Shown here one piece after another: positions 13,380 through 25,170 of a stretch of DNA of 64,000 bases. The stretch is from Acanthopagrus latus. Taxonomy: Eukaryota; Chordata; Actinopteri; Spariformes; Sparidae. The DNA lies in contig NC_051062.1 of assembly GCF_904848185.1 (NCBI RefSeq), forward strand, positions 1-64,000, written 5' to 3'. Every line of letters begins with the position of its first letter. The stretch's first letter is position 1. The notes beneath the pieces were generated by a model that worked only from the letters and a program-made list of their open reading frames with translations, made no database searches and was not told the DNA's origin. Both the position numbers and the translations under genes were made by a program.

Positions 13380-13385
13380 AATAAA
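13380..13385 (+). terminator. Poly(A) signal AATAAA of the chromo-like gene
   Basis: AATAAA lies 225 bp after the TAA at 13153-13155, followed by a GT-rich stretch (TTGTTCTTTGTGGTATGTTTG), a normal vertebrate 3'-end arrangement. Confidence 0.6.
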
Positions 13386-13399
13386 TTGTTCTTTGTGGT

Positions 13400-14726
13400 A
13401 TGTTTGTTGTCTATTTATTGCATTTTTTTTAAATTTGTCAATACAGTTATTCCTTAAAATACAATTTAAGCTCTGACTGTTTAACCACACATAAAATGAC
13501 TTCAGGGGGACATGTTATGACAATATGAAAATTCATTGTCATATTTAAACAGTAAGACAGGCAAATATATAAAGACAAGCAATAAAAGACAGTAGCCTAT
13601 ACATTTGCAACTGAAACAGAATCAGATTGGGATTGGGGAAAATTTTCATAGTTTTTTGGTTTCTTGATAATTGGTGTTCTAGCTTTATAACACAGTAATG
13701 TAGACGGCATTTGATACATATGCCTATGTATCACAATTCGCGCCGACATTGAACGCAACACCTAAAGCATTTCTAGAATATTTGTTTAAGCTTTGTACCT
13801 TAATCAGCGTATGTTTGCTCTTCTATGCCAAGGTCATCATATAAATGCATTGAAATAAATGTTTCGGCTGCATCAAATATTTAATATATTCTGTAAATCT
13901 ATCTTTTTAGAACCCTAATTACGGCATCTTTTTTGACAAACCGGAAGAACTCATACTACGAAACTGACTGCGTGGCGTGGATCTAAAAATATATCCGAAA
14001 TAAAACAACATCTCTCATTTCTCTTCCCATACACAATCTCCTTACAGTGTCATAGCTAATTCGGCTGTGCTACATATTCCATCAACTCCGCTGGTGTATC
14101 TTTTTAAAACCCTAATCACAAGACCTCTTTGCATATCGGAAAGACTACAAATTTGGTGGTGTTTTGTATCACGCTGCACGACGGGTCTAATGGGGATTGT
14201 AGTTTTCAGAAATATTGGTTTTCTATGGATTAAAAGATGTTAATACTGAATTGAGAGTACAGTCAGGGGTTTAAGGTGGTGGGAAACAAGTGTGTGATCC
14301 AAATTGTAATATCTAATTGTTAAAAAAAAGAAAAAAAATAATTTTCTTCTCATTTCACAGTGCCTCCATATGGTGACTCTACCCCTGTAGGTATAGTCAC
14401 ATACCAACACCCAGAGCTCTTTATAACAATTGCCCCCATGTATGTAGCACCTTCTGTAGCAAAATGACATGCATTCAAAAATTCACTGAGGTCAAGGTTC
14501 AAAGGTCAGCAGTTCAGGCCAGGAGCTACTTACAGTCTTCAGGCTGGCATTATGTTAATCTCCAGATTGAGACCTTTCCAACAGTGTATTTGGCTTAGTC
14601 CTACAACAAAGTTTTAATTTTGCAGTTTTATCCACACAGCCTTGGCCCAGGCTTACTTTCCACTGGCCCCTTTGGAGGCCCAACCTCAACAATGCAACTC
14701 CTACTACTATTACTATTATGTATCAT
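13400..14726. other. Non-coding stretch within the KDZ element
   Basis: No gene seen. Two blocks about 200 bp apart resemble one another: ATCTTTTTAGAACCCTAAT near 13900 and ATCTTTTTAAAACCCTAAT near 14098, each followed by a related CGGAA-containing segment. This suggests an old internal duplication. Confidence 0.5.
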
Positions 14727-16075
14727 AACCAAGGAAAATATGAACTATTTGAGGCTTTTGCAGTATAACGTGAACCTGTGCACACCTGTATCAGTCAAAA
14801 AAGGCAGCCGCTAAGGTGTTGGAAAGGTACTTTTTGAGGATGTTACTGGCATATGAAGCACACAAAGCATATGATGGCATTAAAAATGTTTTATTATCAT
14901 AGCTTACATGTGTATGAAACATAACCAAGCAAAATATGGATTATTGAAGGCTTCTGCTACGTGCCATGAACCTGTGCACACCTGTATCAGTCAAAAAAGG
15001 CAGCCGCTAAGGTGTTGGAAAGGTACTTTTTGAGGATGTTACTGGCAAATGAAGCACACAAAGCATATGATGGCATTAAAAATGTTTTATTATCATAGCT
15101 TACATGTGTATGAAACATAACCAAGCAAAATATGGATTATTGAAGGCTTCTGCTACGTGCCATGAACCTGTGCACACCTGTATCAGTCAAAAAAGGCAGG
15201 CGCTAAGGTGTTGGAAAGGTACTTTTTGAGGATGTTACTGGCAAATGAAGTACACAAAGCATATGATGGCATTAAAAATGTTTTATTATCATAGCTTACA
15301 TGTGTATGAAACATAACCAAGCAAAATATGGATTATTGAAGGCTTCTGCTACGTGCCATGAACCTGTGCACACCTGTATCAGTCAAAAAAGGCAGCCGCT
15401 AAGGTGTTGGAAAGGTACTTTTTGAGGATGTTACTGGCAAATGAAGTACACAAAGCATATGATGGCATTAAAAATGTTTTATTATCATAGCTTACATGTG
15501 TATGAAACATAACCAAGCAAAATATGGATTATTGAAGGCTTCTGCTACGTGCCATGAACCTGTGCACACCTGTATCAGTCAAAAAAGGCAGGCGCTAAGG
15601 TGTTGGAAAGGTACTTTTTGAGGATGTTACTGGCAAATGAAGTACACAAAGCATATGATGGCATTAAAAATGTTTTATTATCATAGCTTACATGTGTATG
15701 AAACATAACCAAGCAAAATATGGATTATTGAAGGCTTCTGCTACGTGCCATGAACCTGTGCACACCTGTATCAGTCAAAAAAGGCAGGCGCTAAGGTGTT
15801 GGAAAGGTACTTTTTGAGGATGTTACTGGCAAATGAAGTACACAAAGCATATGATGGCATTAAAAATGTTTTATTATCATAGCTTACATGTGTATGAAAC
15901 ATAACCAAGCAAAATATGGATTATTGAAGGCTTCTGCTACGTGCCATGAACCTGTGCACACCTGTATCAGTCAAAAAAGGCAGCCGCTAAGGTGTTGGAA
16001 AGGTACTTTTTGAGGATGTTACTGGCAAATGAAGCACACAAAGCATATGATGGCATTGAAATTTTTTTATTATAG
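14727..16075. repeat. 196-bp tandem repeat, about seven copies, between the convergent genes
   Basis: The landmark AAGGCAGCCGCTAAGGTG (or AAGGCAGGCGC) occurs at 14801, 14997, 15193, 15389, 15585, 15781 and 15977, a step of exactly 196 bp. The first copy is diverged upstream of 14800, and the last decays into the 3' flank of the transposase gene at about 16060. Each unit contains TTTTATTATC, which reads AATAAA on the minus strand, so the array carries several copies of a minus-strand poly(A) signal downstream of the transposase stop. Confidence 0.95.
16066..16073 (-). terminator. First poly(A) signal downstream of the KDZ transposase
   Basis: The minus-strand AATAAA (TTTATT at about 16067-16072) lies about 255 bp beyond the transposase stop codon and at the edge of the tandem repeat, which offers further AATAAA copies. 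Confidence 0.5.
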
Positions 16076-16326
16076 TAGTTCACATATGTATCATGACATC
16101 TGAAGATGAGGAGTTTTATTCCTACACTGCCTCAACTCTGTGATTCACAAAGGTTCCTGAAAACAACATCTACTTGCTGCATATCGTAGCTGCAGCTGAG
16201 CAGCACCGGGGGGAGAGCTCGCATTTACCCTGCTATCACAGTAAAGCTGTCCAGTGCCGGAATGGACACCACAACCAGAGCCGAGTGATCGGGCAACAGA
16301 ACTGAATTCAGCAGCCTCTAATAACT

Positions 16327-19300
16327 CTAATAACAGAGTGCGTCATCAGAAATGTCAGAGTCACTGTCAGAATAATCATCTGAAACACTGTGCAAGAAGT
16401 TGATGGTCTCTGCTCCAGTCAAAACTTGCAGGTAGCTGTATCTGGCATTAGCCATCATATCTCTGATGTCGTGCTGCTTTTTTCGGATGATGCTCTGCAG
16501 ACCTTTCAACTCGTCTTCACTTAGGCCCCACGATGAATCTTAAATGTATGAGATAGATACAGATAAAGCCTGTATTAGTAACTTTATCGTCAGTCATTGA
16601 TATGTACATTCTTGTGATATAAAATTTTGAATACATACTTTGCATTGTTGCCCTAGAAACCAGACAGGACAGCTCTTTCAGGGAATCACTACGAGTTGAA
16701 AGGGACCTCCAGTGGTGCTTCATCTCCATGACGAGAATCATCTTCTCCTCCTGAAGTCTCAATACTGCCATGACCATGTCGAAAGCTCTTCTCTTTGTCC
16801 TGAGGTCAACAAAGTCTAGAAAGCATTTATGACAAAACATTTATTAATATGTATGAAAGATCTATGAAGTCTAATGGAGTTGAAGGTATGTCAAATTTGC
16901 TAAAGTATTCAACAGACTGGTGTACCTACCATTGTGTGGTAGCTGCCATGGCCAAGCTGTCTCTCCAGACAGAATGGTTTCCATGCACAGAGTTTCTGTG
17001 CTCGGAACCACTCTGTTATATTTTTCCACAACAGAAGTCAGGATCCCTTTCTCCTCCCTAATCTTACGGCGGATTCTGGCACGACCTTTGTTGCTGTCTG
17101 TGTCTTTGTAAAGACGCTGCGAGCGTCTCTTGCCACCAGCACCTCAATCTTGTTGGTCAAGGCAGCAGCATCACTTGACTCGTTGGTTGTTGCTTTGGAG
17201 AGGAAATATGTGTTGCACTTAGTAACTTATAATATCAGCGCAATTTGATCTCATTTTCATGCAATTCTCAAATACCATTATGATAAGGTAATTTATTTGA
17301 AATAAAATAAAATTTATTTTGTATGCCATGTTCTGCTCTGGAATAAAGGTCAACAGAAAACATCCCTTCTTTTCAGAGAATAAATTTAGTAAATGTTTCA
17401 AAATGATATATATTGTAATCTTGAATGATTTGTGAAAACTAGGTAATGAGATTGTTATCACTAATTCTGAGACTGAAAAAATAATTGTATTAATCATGAC
17501 TTCAGAAACTCTGTGCTGACAAAACTACAATGACAATTTCCTCACCTTCTGCCCACTCCTTCACATCACTGACCCAGTCTTCCAACTGGCTCTCAGTCAC
17601 TGCCAACTCTGCCTTCATGGACTCCAGGTTCTGCAACTGGTTTTCCAGAGCTTTTGTGGTCTACAAATGACAGAGACAATAAAAATAATTAGTTAACATT
17701 CAAGTCCACAGCCTCAACTACTGCTAACAAAGAAAATGTAACACTTATAAAAAACTGATGTTATTACTTTCAGATATCTGTGGGACAGTGAGGTGGCCAA
17801 GTCGTTGACCTTTTGCTTATTCCAGCGCATGGCCATGAGCGTCAGCATGTCTGTACGTCCTGCAACAGAAAAAAATATGATGTTATCACTATTCCACTTA
17901 TTTCTTACACTAAAGTTTATACTATTTTGTCACCTCACCTGCTTTTGACATATGTTTGGTGGTCACTGCTATACGAGAGAGGAAGGCGTTGACCTGTTCC
18001 ACCTCCTCCCCTAGTGTTAATCCAGCCCCTTCCTGATACGCCCCACTCCATTTCACCTGTTTAAAATACATTCAAAAACAAGGCATGTTATAACAAGTCA
18101 ATGTTGACGTGGAGGTATGGAGGTTTTCACATAAAGTGATTCTGTCACATGGTAACAATTGCTTACTTCACATTTGAAGTCATGGGCTTTGGCATGGAAC
18201 ACTGAGAGAAAGGGCTCCATGTTCAGAAGATGCTGGAGCTCTGGGCAGCTTTTTGTGACTCTTTGGAGGTAGGGCCAATATTTGCAGGTCACATCCATGC
18301 AAAAAAAACAACTACTGGCCAGCTTCTGTTGTAAGTACAGGGGATATGCAAAGATTTCTCCCCTGTACATATTGAGGGCACAGAGAAGCACTCCATGACG
18401 ACAGACTGCAAGCTCCAGTCCCTCCTCATCCAGTTTACTGGCCGATCTTTGGGAGGTTTCTCTGGCTGCTGACCATTCCCCTCCACAAATACCTCTTCCA
18501 GAGATCTGCAATATAAAAACTGACTGATGAAAATGTTCCAACCTAACAAAACTCTCCAATAGGAGATTTAGTATTCCTGTGTATATAATTATAGTCTGCA
18601 ATATTACATGTTTGGTTGTGCTCTGTATGTAGTTGATGAATCTGGTGACGTCTTCATCCTTGGCTATGAAGACCCCATCAAAGATGGCCTGTTCCTCAGA
18701 TCTAAATAAAACAAAGGGACATTTTATGATACCTCGCATTCTCAAGTTAATTGGTGCACACTCAGAGACTAAAGTTTTGTTATTAGTTCAAACACTGTGA
18801 CATTATAAATATGTTATAGTACCTAGCTGCATTCTTAAAACGGTAATGCTTGCGGTTTCCATCCACAGAAACAGCAAGCATATCCGGGCTGCACGCAGGA
18901 CAGGTGAAGGGCTCCTCCTTGCAGATGCTGTCCACCTCATATCGCACAGCCTTCCATTCAAAGAAACTTTTTATAAAGCTGTCAGCTGAGATCTTCCCAG
19001 TCTATCACAGAAAAAGGACATCAACAGCTAATGATATTTAAAAAATAAATTATAAGGACATAAGCTTTTCAACGCACAAATCAAAAACATCAAGAAGGAC
19101 TAATAACTTCAATACTCACACGGCCAAAACGGACAGTTCGCTGATCTAACATTCTTAAAAATGCCTGACAGGACAGACCAGGTGCAGCCATTTTCATTTC
19201 TTCAAATGAGAAGAAAACATCTGTTGCATAAATGGTAGCGAAGTGAAGGGTAGCTGGCCAGTAGTCACTTCGAAGAAGGTCCTCAACTCCAGCAGTCCAT

Positions 19301-21071
19301 GTGGCTTTGCATGCTTCACAAGCCAACTCAAGCATGCTGAGCTCATGTCGTCCTTGAGAAAAAAAAACAACAAAAACAAAAAAACCCCACTGTAATGCAA
19401 AATTTTCCCCCTTAATTATATTCATGGTTTTGTTCAAATGTGGTAAATATTACTCAATAGTCATGTTAAGATTTCATATACAAAGCTATAACAAACATGT
19501 ACGAGTTGTTGAGAAGGGATAAATATTATTAAAAAGATACTTTTTCAAACAGGACAAAAGTTCTCCACATTCCTACCATTCATTGTGATCACAGCCACAG
19601 CCCTTCCTGGTTTGAGTCTCAGTGCCTCTGTTGGACAACCACAGATTTTGTCAGGCATCTCCACGGGTACTAACCGCACTAGAAAAAAAAAATCAAACAT
19701 GAATTAAGATTTGTTTGTATCGACTGGGAAATAAAACATTTATAGATTTCTGAATGCACTTAAAGGCTGAACTTAACGTGAGAAAATTTAAAACAGACTT
19801 AATGGATGACGCACACTGCTGAGAAGTATTAAAGACATCTTGAGGAACTTACCACAGGGGCAAAGGGTGTTATTCAGTACAAAAGTTGTTGGAGGCAATG
19901 GCTGGAAAAATCCTGCGGTACTGGCATCTCTGTTGTGGAGGGGGTGTCTGGTGTGCATACTGGCATCACATTCAGCACAGAAGAAGGGGCATGGTCGACA
20001 ATCACGACAACGGACAACAGCTGTATTACTCCGACACTGTTGGCAGATGTGGGATTCCACATTTTCTTGTGCCACTGCGGTGTTAACCAGACGTGGTCTC
20101 TCTGCCCTCCAGCTCTCTGCAAAGAGACTTTTTCGTGTGCTCCAGTTTGATGAAGCCAGAAGAGAAGTTTTTGGGGTTGGTGCTTCCACCTCATCTCCTG
20201 TGGCATCGCTAAGTGATTGCTGGAGATCTCGTAGAAACCCCTCTGTTAAAAAGTCAAAAGTAAGTGTACTGTATGGAGTGATTGTGAAAGGTACAACTGC
20301 TGTGCTAAATTTTGGCAAATTTGTACTCAAATATGAAGATAGAGTTTACATCTTAACTCTGTATCACATACACCATACAGATACAAGTCCAAATGTCTGA
20401 ACATTATGCTTTGGGCTTATGGAGAACAAATAAAGCACATACCAACAGTCTCTGGAGCAAAGACCACCTCTGAGTTCGTGTCGGGAGCATCGACAGGGGG
20501 ATGACTCTTCTGACTAACCAGCTGTATCAGAAATTTAAAAAAAAATCTTTGTATCATTAAAATGTTCTATTTGTCCCAACACATGTAAGCCTGGTTAACA
20601 GAGTGAAATAGCACAAAATCACTGCCAAACATTTATCGACATCAGGTGTAGTTGTATTTGTTACCATACCACCAAACCAAAGCCGGTAACTCCTTAGTAT
20701 AAAGTTATCCTTTGTACTCCAATATTTTTTTTTTTTTCCCCCGGTACCATACATAAAGCTTTACATTTCCTTGATTTGAAACACACAAATGCCTAAATAA
20801 TCCAGATCTTTAAAATATCATGAATGCAAAAGCAATACTGAACCTGACTTGACTGATTCCTGCTTGATCATGGTCTTGCATGGATTAAGTTTCCGTCACT
20901 GTTTCTCTTCTTCCACCTCACCGTTGGCACAGGTGCCACTGGTGCTGCTGCTTCCTCTTTCTGCAGCTCACCAAGCAAGTCATCAACCCTCTCGAGATCA
21001 TCAATGAGCTCTTGCTGATCAGCCAGGTTATCCACACTCATAAGAAGATCCTGGAGTTCTGAATCACTCAT
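16327..21071 (-). CDS. KDZ-superfamily transposase (about 847 aa, 14 coding exons, one frameshift)
   Basis: Exons, in transcript order and all joined in phase: 21071-20922, 20521-20443, 20242-19853, 19678-19577, 19352-19120, 19001-18823, 18701-18608, 18505-18167, 18056-17939, 17859-17768, 17660-17546, 17192-16930, 16815-16639, 16538-16327. An acidic N-terminus precedes a Cys/His cluster at residues ~143-180 (CQQC, CRDC, CAEC, then paired H), as in the CxC domains of KDZ transposases. Candidate catalytic residues are D365 (AVSVDGNRK), D480 (MDVTCKYWPYL) and the E of GLTLGEEVEQ (~540). HAKAHDFKC and RRKIREEKG are further family blocks; the C-terminus is acidic (SDSDSD). One base is missing near 17126-17130, so residues before GGKRRSQRLYK are out of frame with it; otherwise intact. 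The ATG at 21071 is the first in the acceptor-defined exon (21096). Confidence 0.88.
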
Positions 21072-21996
21072 GATAAAGGGCAGAGACACAGACAGACTGA
21101 AAACAAGAGAGTTGGACAGAGAGCACGTTCACAGGAATAAACTGAGTTGCAACAGAGAAATAGATAAAACAAAGCAAAGGTAAGCACAGAGAGAGAGAGA
21201 TTAACAGGTACAACACAGCAAGGACAGGTTAACAAGACAGACGTGGCTCTTAAAAGTGCCTTTGGGTTGTTTTGTTCTTAGAAAAAAAACAAGGGTTGGC
21301 TTTTTAGATGACAAATTTGCAGGACCCGTTGAGGGAAGAGAGAAGAACTGAGACACTCAAAACTAAACAAACATACATTTGACACATGTTTTTTTTTTTT
21401 AAATTTACGACATCACTACTTAGCTACTAACCAACTGTTGTGAGCTACATAGGTAAAATAAAATACATCACTTCTGGAGATTATACATTTTCCTATGCTT
21501 GTATCCTCAAAAATGACGAATATATGTAAAATTTTATTTGAAGGAATATGCCTGAAACTGAATTATCCATGACACGACTGCTGTCATGAAGAAATCTTGA
21601 ATATGGCCATTAAGTGTCATTTAATCAATCACTAACTACATTAAAAATGACATCATGACATGATCGACAACATTCATGAAGACTCTTTCATCTTCGTGGC
21701 AACTGTCAAGTCAATTTAATGCACAACCCTTCAAATAAAATTATACCAAAATAAAGTTGAACTTCGAAGACACAGCCTTTTTGATTCTGTACTAGCTAAC
21801 GGCAGCTAGCCAGCAAAGGTTAGTGCACATTTGTTATATTTCACTAAATCTAATCAATAATCCAGTCCTATAAATTAAAACTCTGCATTCTAAAGGCGTG
21901 GACAACAATATTTGGGATGTTTCAATCATTTTTTGTAGCTTAGATTTTCATATTTTCTCTATCTCTGTTATTTGATTAATTCACTGTTAGACTTAC

Positions 21997-22060
21997 CAAA
22001 AGGAGGGAAATACAACTGCCTTCAAGATCGTCGCATACGATGACGTCATACACGCGCGTT
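21997..22060 (-). promoter_or_regulatory. Non-coding first exon and CRE-containing promoter of the KDZ transposase
   Basis: On the minus strand a strong donor GTAAGT (21996-21991) follows TCCCTCCTTTTG. The first coding exon has an acceptor at 21097 (TTGTTTTCAG), so a 5' UTR exon of roughly this span fits. A perfect cAMP-response palindrome TGACGTCA sits at 22041-22048 in a CpG-containing patch, about 240 bp inside the right inverted repeat. Confidence 0.5.
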
Positions 22061-22280
22061 TCTGATTTAGAATACAAATCTTTATTAAAAAACAAACAAA
22101 CAAATCTTTGTTTATGTCAATACACAAAGTCACACCGCGGTACAGACAGAAAAAAACTCACACTAGCATACTGTCTGCTGCCATACTGCGCCAGTAAGAA
22201 AATTTTTACAACATATTATTTTTTGGAGCCCACATTGTAGGATGCAGCCGATGCCCACATATACAGTAATATATTTTGAT

Positions 22281-22351
22281 GTTTAACTATTAATCACTTT
22301 AAATCAGTTCACATTCACATTCTATTTAATTTTGAAATGAACAGTTAAAAC
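22281..22351 (-). repeat. Right terminal inverted repeat of the KDZ element
   Basis: The reverse complement reads CGTTTTAAC, then ATTTCAAAATT, GTGAACTGAT and AAAGTGATTAATA, collinear with 7778-7849. See the left arm. Confidence 0.75.
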
Positions 22352-23700
22352 GATTTTGTCAAGCAAAGCTGACTGGCGTCGTCTCTATAGCAACGGTAGC
22401 TGAGGATTATGGGTAGTGTATTGCCTACACTCCAACACTTGCAAACAACTCTTTCTTTCTCAGAATCGAAGGGAAAAACACGAAAATTGATGTCCAGGAA
22501 ATCAACCCACTAATGTTGTGTAACTAACAAGGACACAATGGTGTTTCTGCCTTTAGAAATGTTGCGGATATCATTGTGAAAATCACCGTTAACGTGAAAA
22601 CGGACAGTACTTCCGTGTGTCAGGTCCTCAGTTAACCAATGGGACTGATGCCCTCAGCATCTTTAAGCGACGCGGTCGGGTTAATGAATTGACGTGAATG
22701 GAAGGCTGGAGCACTGGCTCTCAGAGTCAAATATCGACGCGGATGGAATTACATTAGAATAAATTGAAAGCCCGCTGCGTCGGATTATGAGGCTTAGGGA
22801 GACCTTGTGCGCCAGAAACTGACGCCGAAGGGCCCTGACCAAGCGTCGGTTTTTGACGAGCTGGGAGTGAGACTGTGTTGCTCCAAATGCCTTGCCAGCA
22901 GCCAAGCCACTTTCACAAAAACCACACTCCAAACCGGGTATAGATAGACTCCAAATGACATGAAACGAGATACGCATGACCCGGACGCTAAAAGGAGGCG
23001 TGGCTCCGCAACCGAACCTCCCACGGGGGCGGGACCCACTTGGCCACCCACATTCTCACCCACCAGCTTTACAACGGTACCACCCCCGTAGCTCTACCAC
23101 CTACCGTTCTCCCACAACTGACAGATTGACCCGGGTCAATCTGGGTTAACACCCTGTACCCCCTGAGTAATTTATTACTTCACCTAACCCTGTCTCTAAT
23201 GCCGTCTTCCCCTTTGACCTTCCTGTGATTTCTTTCTGTGTTTGGCTGGTCTGCTTGGTTTTTCTTATGGCCACACCAGTCGGTTATCCTAACCCTCAAC
23301 CTCTCCCCCCTTCATGTCTAACCCCAAACCCCTCCTTCTTTTTCTGACCTGACGCTGGACACGCCCTAGTCAGTATTTTTTGTAGACATTTCAGGAAGCA
23401 CTTTTTGAGCCACTAGACACTCTACTGTGGTGTGGATTTGTCCTGCCATTAGGCATAGCAGGTTCGCTGAAGGCGTTCCCCCCTCTCAACCAACTCTTCC
23501 TCCTCCACCTATTCTTCTCTCCTCTATCATGGCTCATGCTGACAAGTGGGAGGTGAGATGGGGACTAACTTGTGGCGGCCAGCGCCATGCCTCTGTCTCT
23601 CTACCTATGTTGTCGTTGGTCAACATAGGGAGAGACTCTGAGTACTTTATTACTTCACCTAACCCAAGCACATAACATTAAAACATATCTACTTAGAAAA
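22352..23700. other. Unassigned, repeat-like sequence
   Basis: No convincing gene. 22640-23070 is G+C-rich with open frames on the minus strand but no family motifs or splice pattern, and reads like a dispersed fish repeat. 23160-23700 is C-rich. It includes a pair of related segments (GAGTACTTTATTACTTCACCT at 23639 and GAGTAATTTATTACTTCACC at 23164) about 475 bp apart. Confidence 0.4.
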
Positions 23701-23759
23701 ACTATACCTCTAAAGCATATAAAACTAGTGATTACTTACATACACCGTGAGGATAACTT

Positions 23760-23925
23760 GTCCACATGGACAGTGTGTGGAGAGAAGTGAGGTACAGATG
23801 CGGAGGGCGACGTACCTATGATCCCGGCTGGGATTGCGTGACAGAGGCACAGTGGGGGAAGGATAGTGCACCTCCCCGGCCACTTCCGGCACGGGCTCAG
23901 TTCCCCGCACCCAACCCTTACCCCT
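23760..23925 (+). mobile_element. 5' ORF fragment of a probable Penelope-like retroelement, copy 1
   Basis: The plus-strand translation contains VWREVRYRCGGRRTYDPGW, then EAQWGKDSAPP and ARAQFP. This aligns with the copies at 24625 and 25575 (WREVRYGRR, YDPGWD, QWGKDSA, AQAQFP). It is a short, start-less remnant. The assignment to Penelope-like elements rests on the hammerhead-like motif before the sister copies and on remembered similarity to N-termini of fish reverse-transcriptase proteins, so it is tentative. Confidence 0.4.
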
Positions 23926-24260
23926 AAATTTAATTATAATTTCAGATCTAAAACCTAAGCTTATGGCGACCCCTAACCCTATTTTTTACTCTAACCCCAA
24001 CCCCCTTAAATAATAAATTAATTAATTAAATTTCATAATTTAATATAAATATTTAAAATATATTATGATTCTTAAAGTTATAGTGTATATAATATAATAT
24101 AATTCATAATAATTTATTTTAGAAGGCATTATTAAGATAAATTCATACTATTGCAATAGGCATGCATTATAGTAAAAGAAAGGAAAGGGGGCGGGACTAA
24201 ACTGGAAAGGGAAGATGTAAAAAGGAAAAACACTAAATTTAACAGAGGACATTTTTGGGG

Positions 24261-24804
24261 GGTATAAAAGGCAGTGCATCAGCCCAAGAGCTCATTTTGG
24301 CTTTGGACACTGATGAGTGCGCATGAGCAGCCAGATACCAGCCACATACACAGTAAGCCATTTGTATACTTTTAGTGTGCTGTAAGCCTGAGGAAGACCT
24401 ATTTAGGTCGAAACGTCGCGTTTTTTGGGGCACACCTTCTTTTGTTTATTAATAATAACAACTTAAACAAAAACTTTTTTTTCATTTAAAACAATTTTTG
24501 TTTACGTAATTTACTTTCCCCATTTGGGAAAGCTTTTTTGGTGATTTTTTTACATTTAAAATTAAAAATTAAAAAATTAAAAAAACAAAAAAAAAACAAA
24601 CAAAAAATAGAGACAAAACAAACCATGGATGGATGGACAGAGGTCCGCTATGGCCGGCGGGCCAAGCGCGACCGTGGACCCTATAGGGACCGGGACTACG
24701 GGTGGTCTTACGGGAGGAAGGACAGTGCACCTTCCTTCTCCTTTGGGAGAGGGGATTGTTTCCCCTTCCCTAACCCTCTAAAAGAGGGGGCACTTTCAAG
24801 ATGA
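24261..24804 (+). mobile_element. 5' end of a probable Penelope-like retroelement, copy 2 (promoter, hammerhead-like RNA, ORF start)
   Basis: GGTATAAAAGGC (24261) is a TATA-like start. The hammerhead-like motif lies at 24375-24435, and an ATG at 24625 opens MDGWTEVRYGRRAKRDRG, ending at TGA 24802-24804. This order (TATA, ribozyme-like 5' UTR, ORF beginning W-x-EVRYGRR) is repeated in copy 3. The body of the element (reverse transcriptase) is absent, so it is truncated. Confidence 0.5.
24375..24435 (+). ncRNA. Hammerhead-ribozyme-like motif 1
   Basis: The elements run in hammerhead type I order. Stem I outer strand is GTGTGC (24375-24380). Box CTGAGGA (24388-24394) fits CUGANGA. Stem II is GACC/GGTC around TATTTA. 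GAAA then leads to a two-base stem III and the GTC cleavage triplet (24410-24417), and closing GCACAC (24430-24435) pairs with GTGTGC. One extra A sits between CTGAGGA and stem II, which departs from the consensus. Activity is unproven. Confidence 0.5.
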
Positions 24805-25170
24805 TTCAAAACAATTAAATATGTAACTTTAAAAGGATTAAAATCATGGATAGACAGGTCCCTTTATATAATTAAATAACACCAATTGATTACATACCTG
24901 TTAAAACACTATACATGATCTCTTAGAAAATGGATTAAAAAAAATTTAATTTATAGTACCTTTTTATATGATTTAAAAACATTAGCTTAATAAATAGGTT
25001 CTATAGGATTAAAAAAGACATTTCATTATGATTTTACAAGATTTGAGCAATTAAAAAAACAAACAAAGACAAATACTATGCGTAGTTCATGGTCAAACTT
25101 GCAGACATCCAACACTGAGGATACGTAAGAAGGGGGAGGGCCAAAATACGTAGATGAACTTGAGGGGAGG

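Larger units (their letters stand above)
7778..22351. mobile_element. KDZ/Zisupton-type DNA transposon, ~14.6 kb, with two convergent genes
   Basis: The interval is bracketed by imperfect inverted repeats at 7778-7849 and 22281-22351 and contains exactly two multi-exon genes. A plus-strand zinc-ribbon/chromo-like gene is at 8906-13155. A minus-strand KDZ transposase is at 16327-21071. Their 3' ends face each other across a 196-bp tandem repeat. Each gene starts with a non-coding first exon close to its end of the element. KDZ transposases form a eukaryotic DNA-transposon superfamily. No clear target-site duplication was found: the left flank is satellite and the right flank differs. The exact ends are therefore provisional, and an insertion at or rearrangement of the satellite edge is possible. 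Confidence 0.75.

Noticed and set aside
19840..20400. Plus-strand 186-aa ORF
   Set aside because: Antisense to the Cys-rich exon of the KDZ transposase, which has matching splice sites and family motifs.
7765..22365. An 8-bp target-site duplication for the KDZ element
   Set aside because: Left flank (CCAAAAAT region) and right flank (GATTTTGT region) do not match as direct repeats, so none is claimed.
22681..23063. Two overlapping minus-strand ORFs in a GC-rich patch
   Set aside because: No homology motif, no splice-consistent partner exon, and the region resembles a dispersed repeat.
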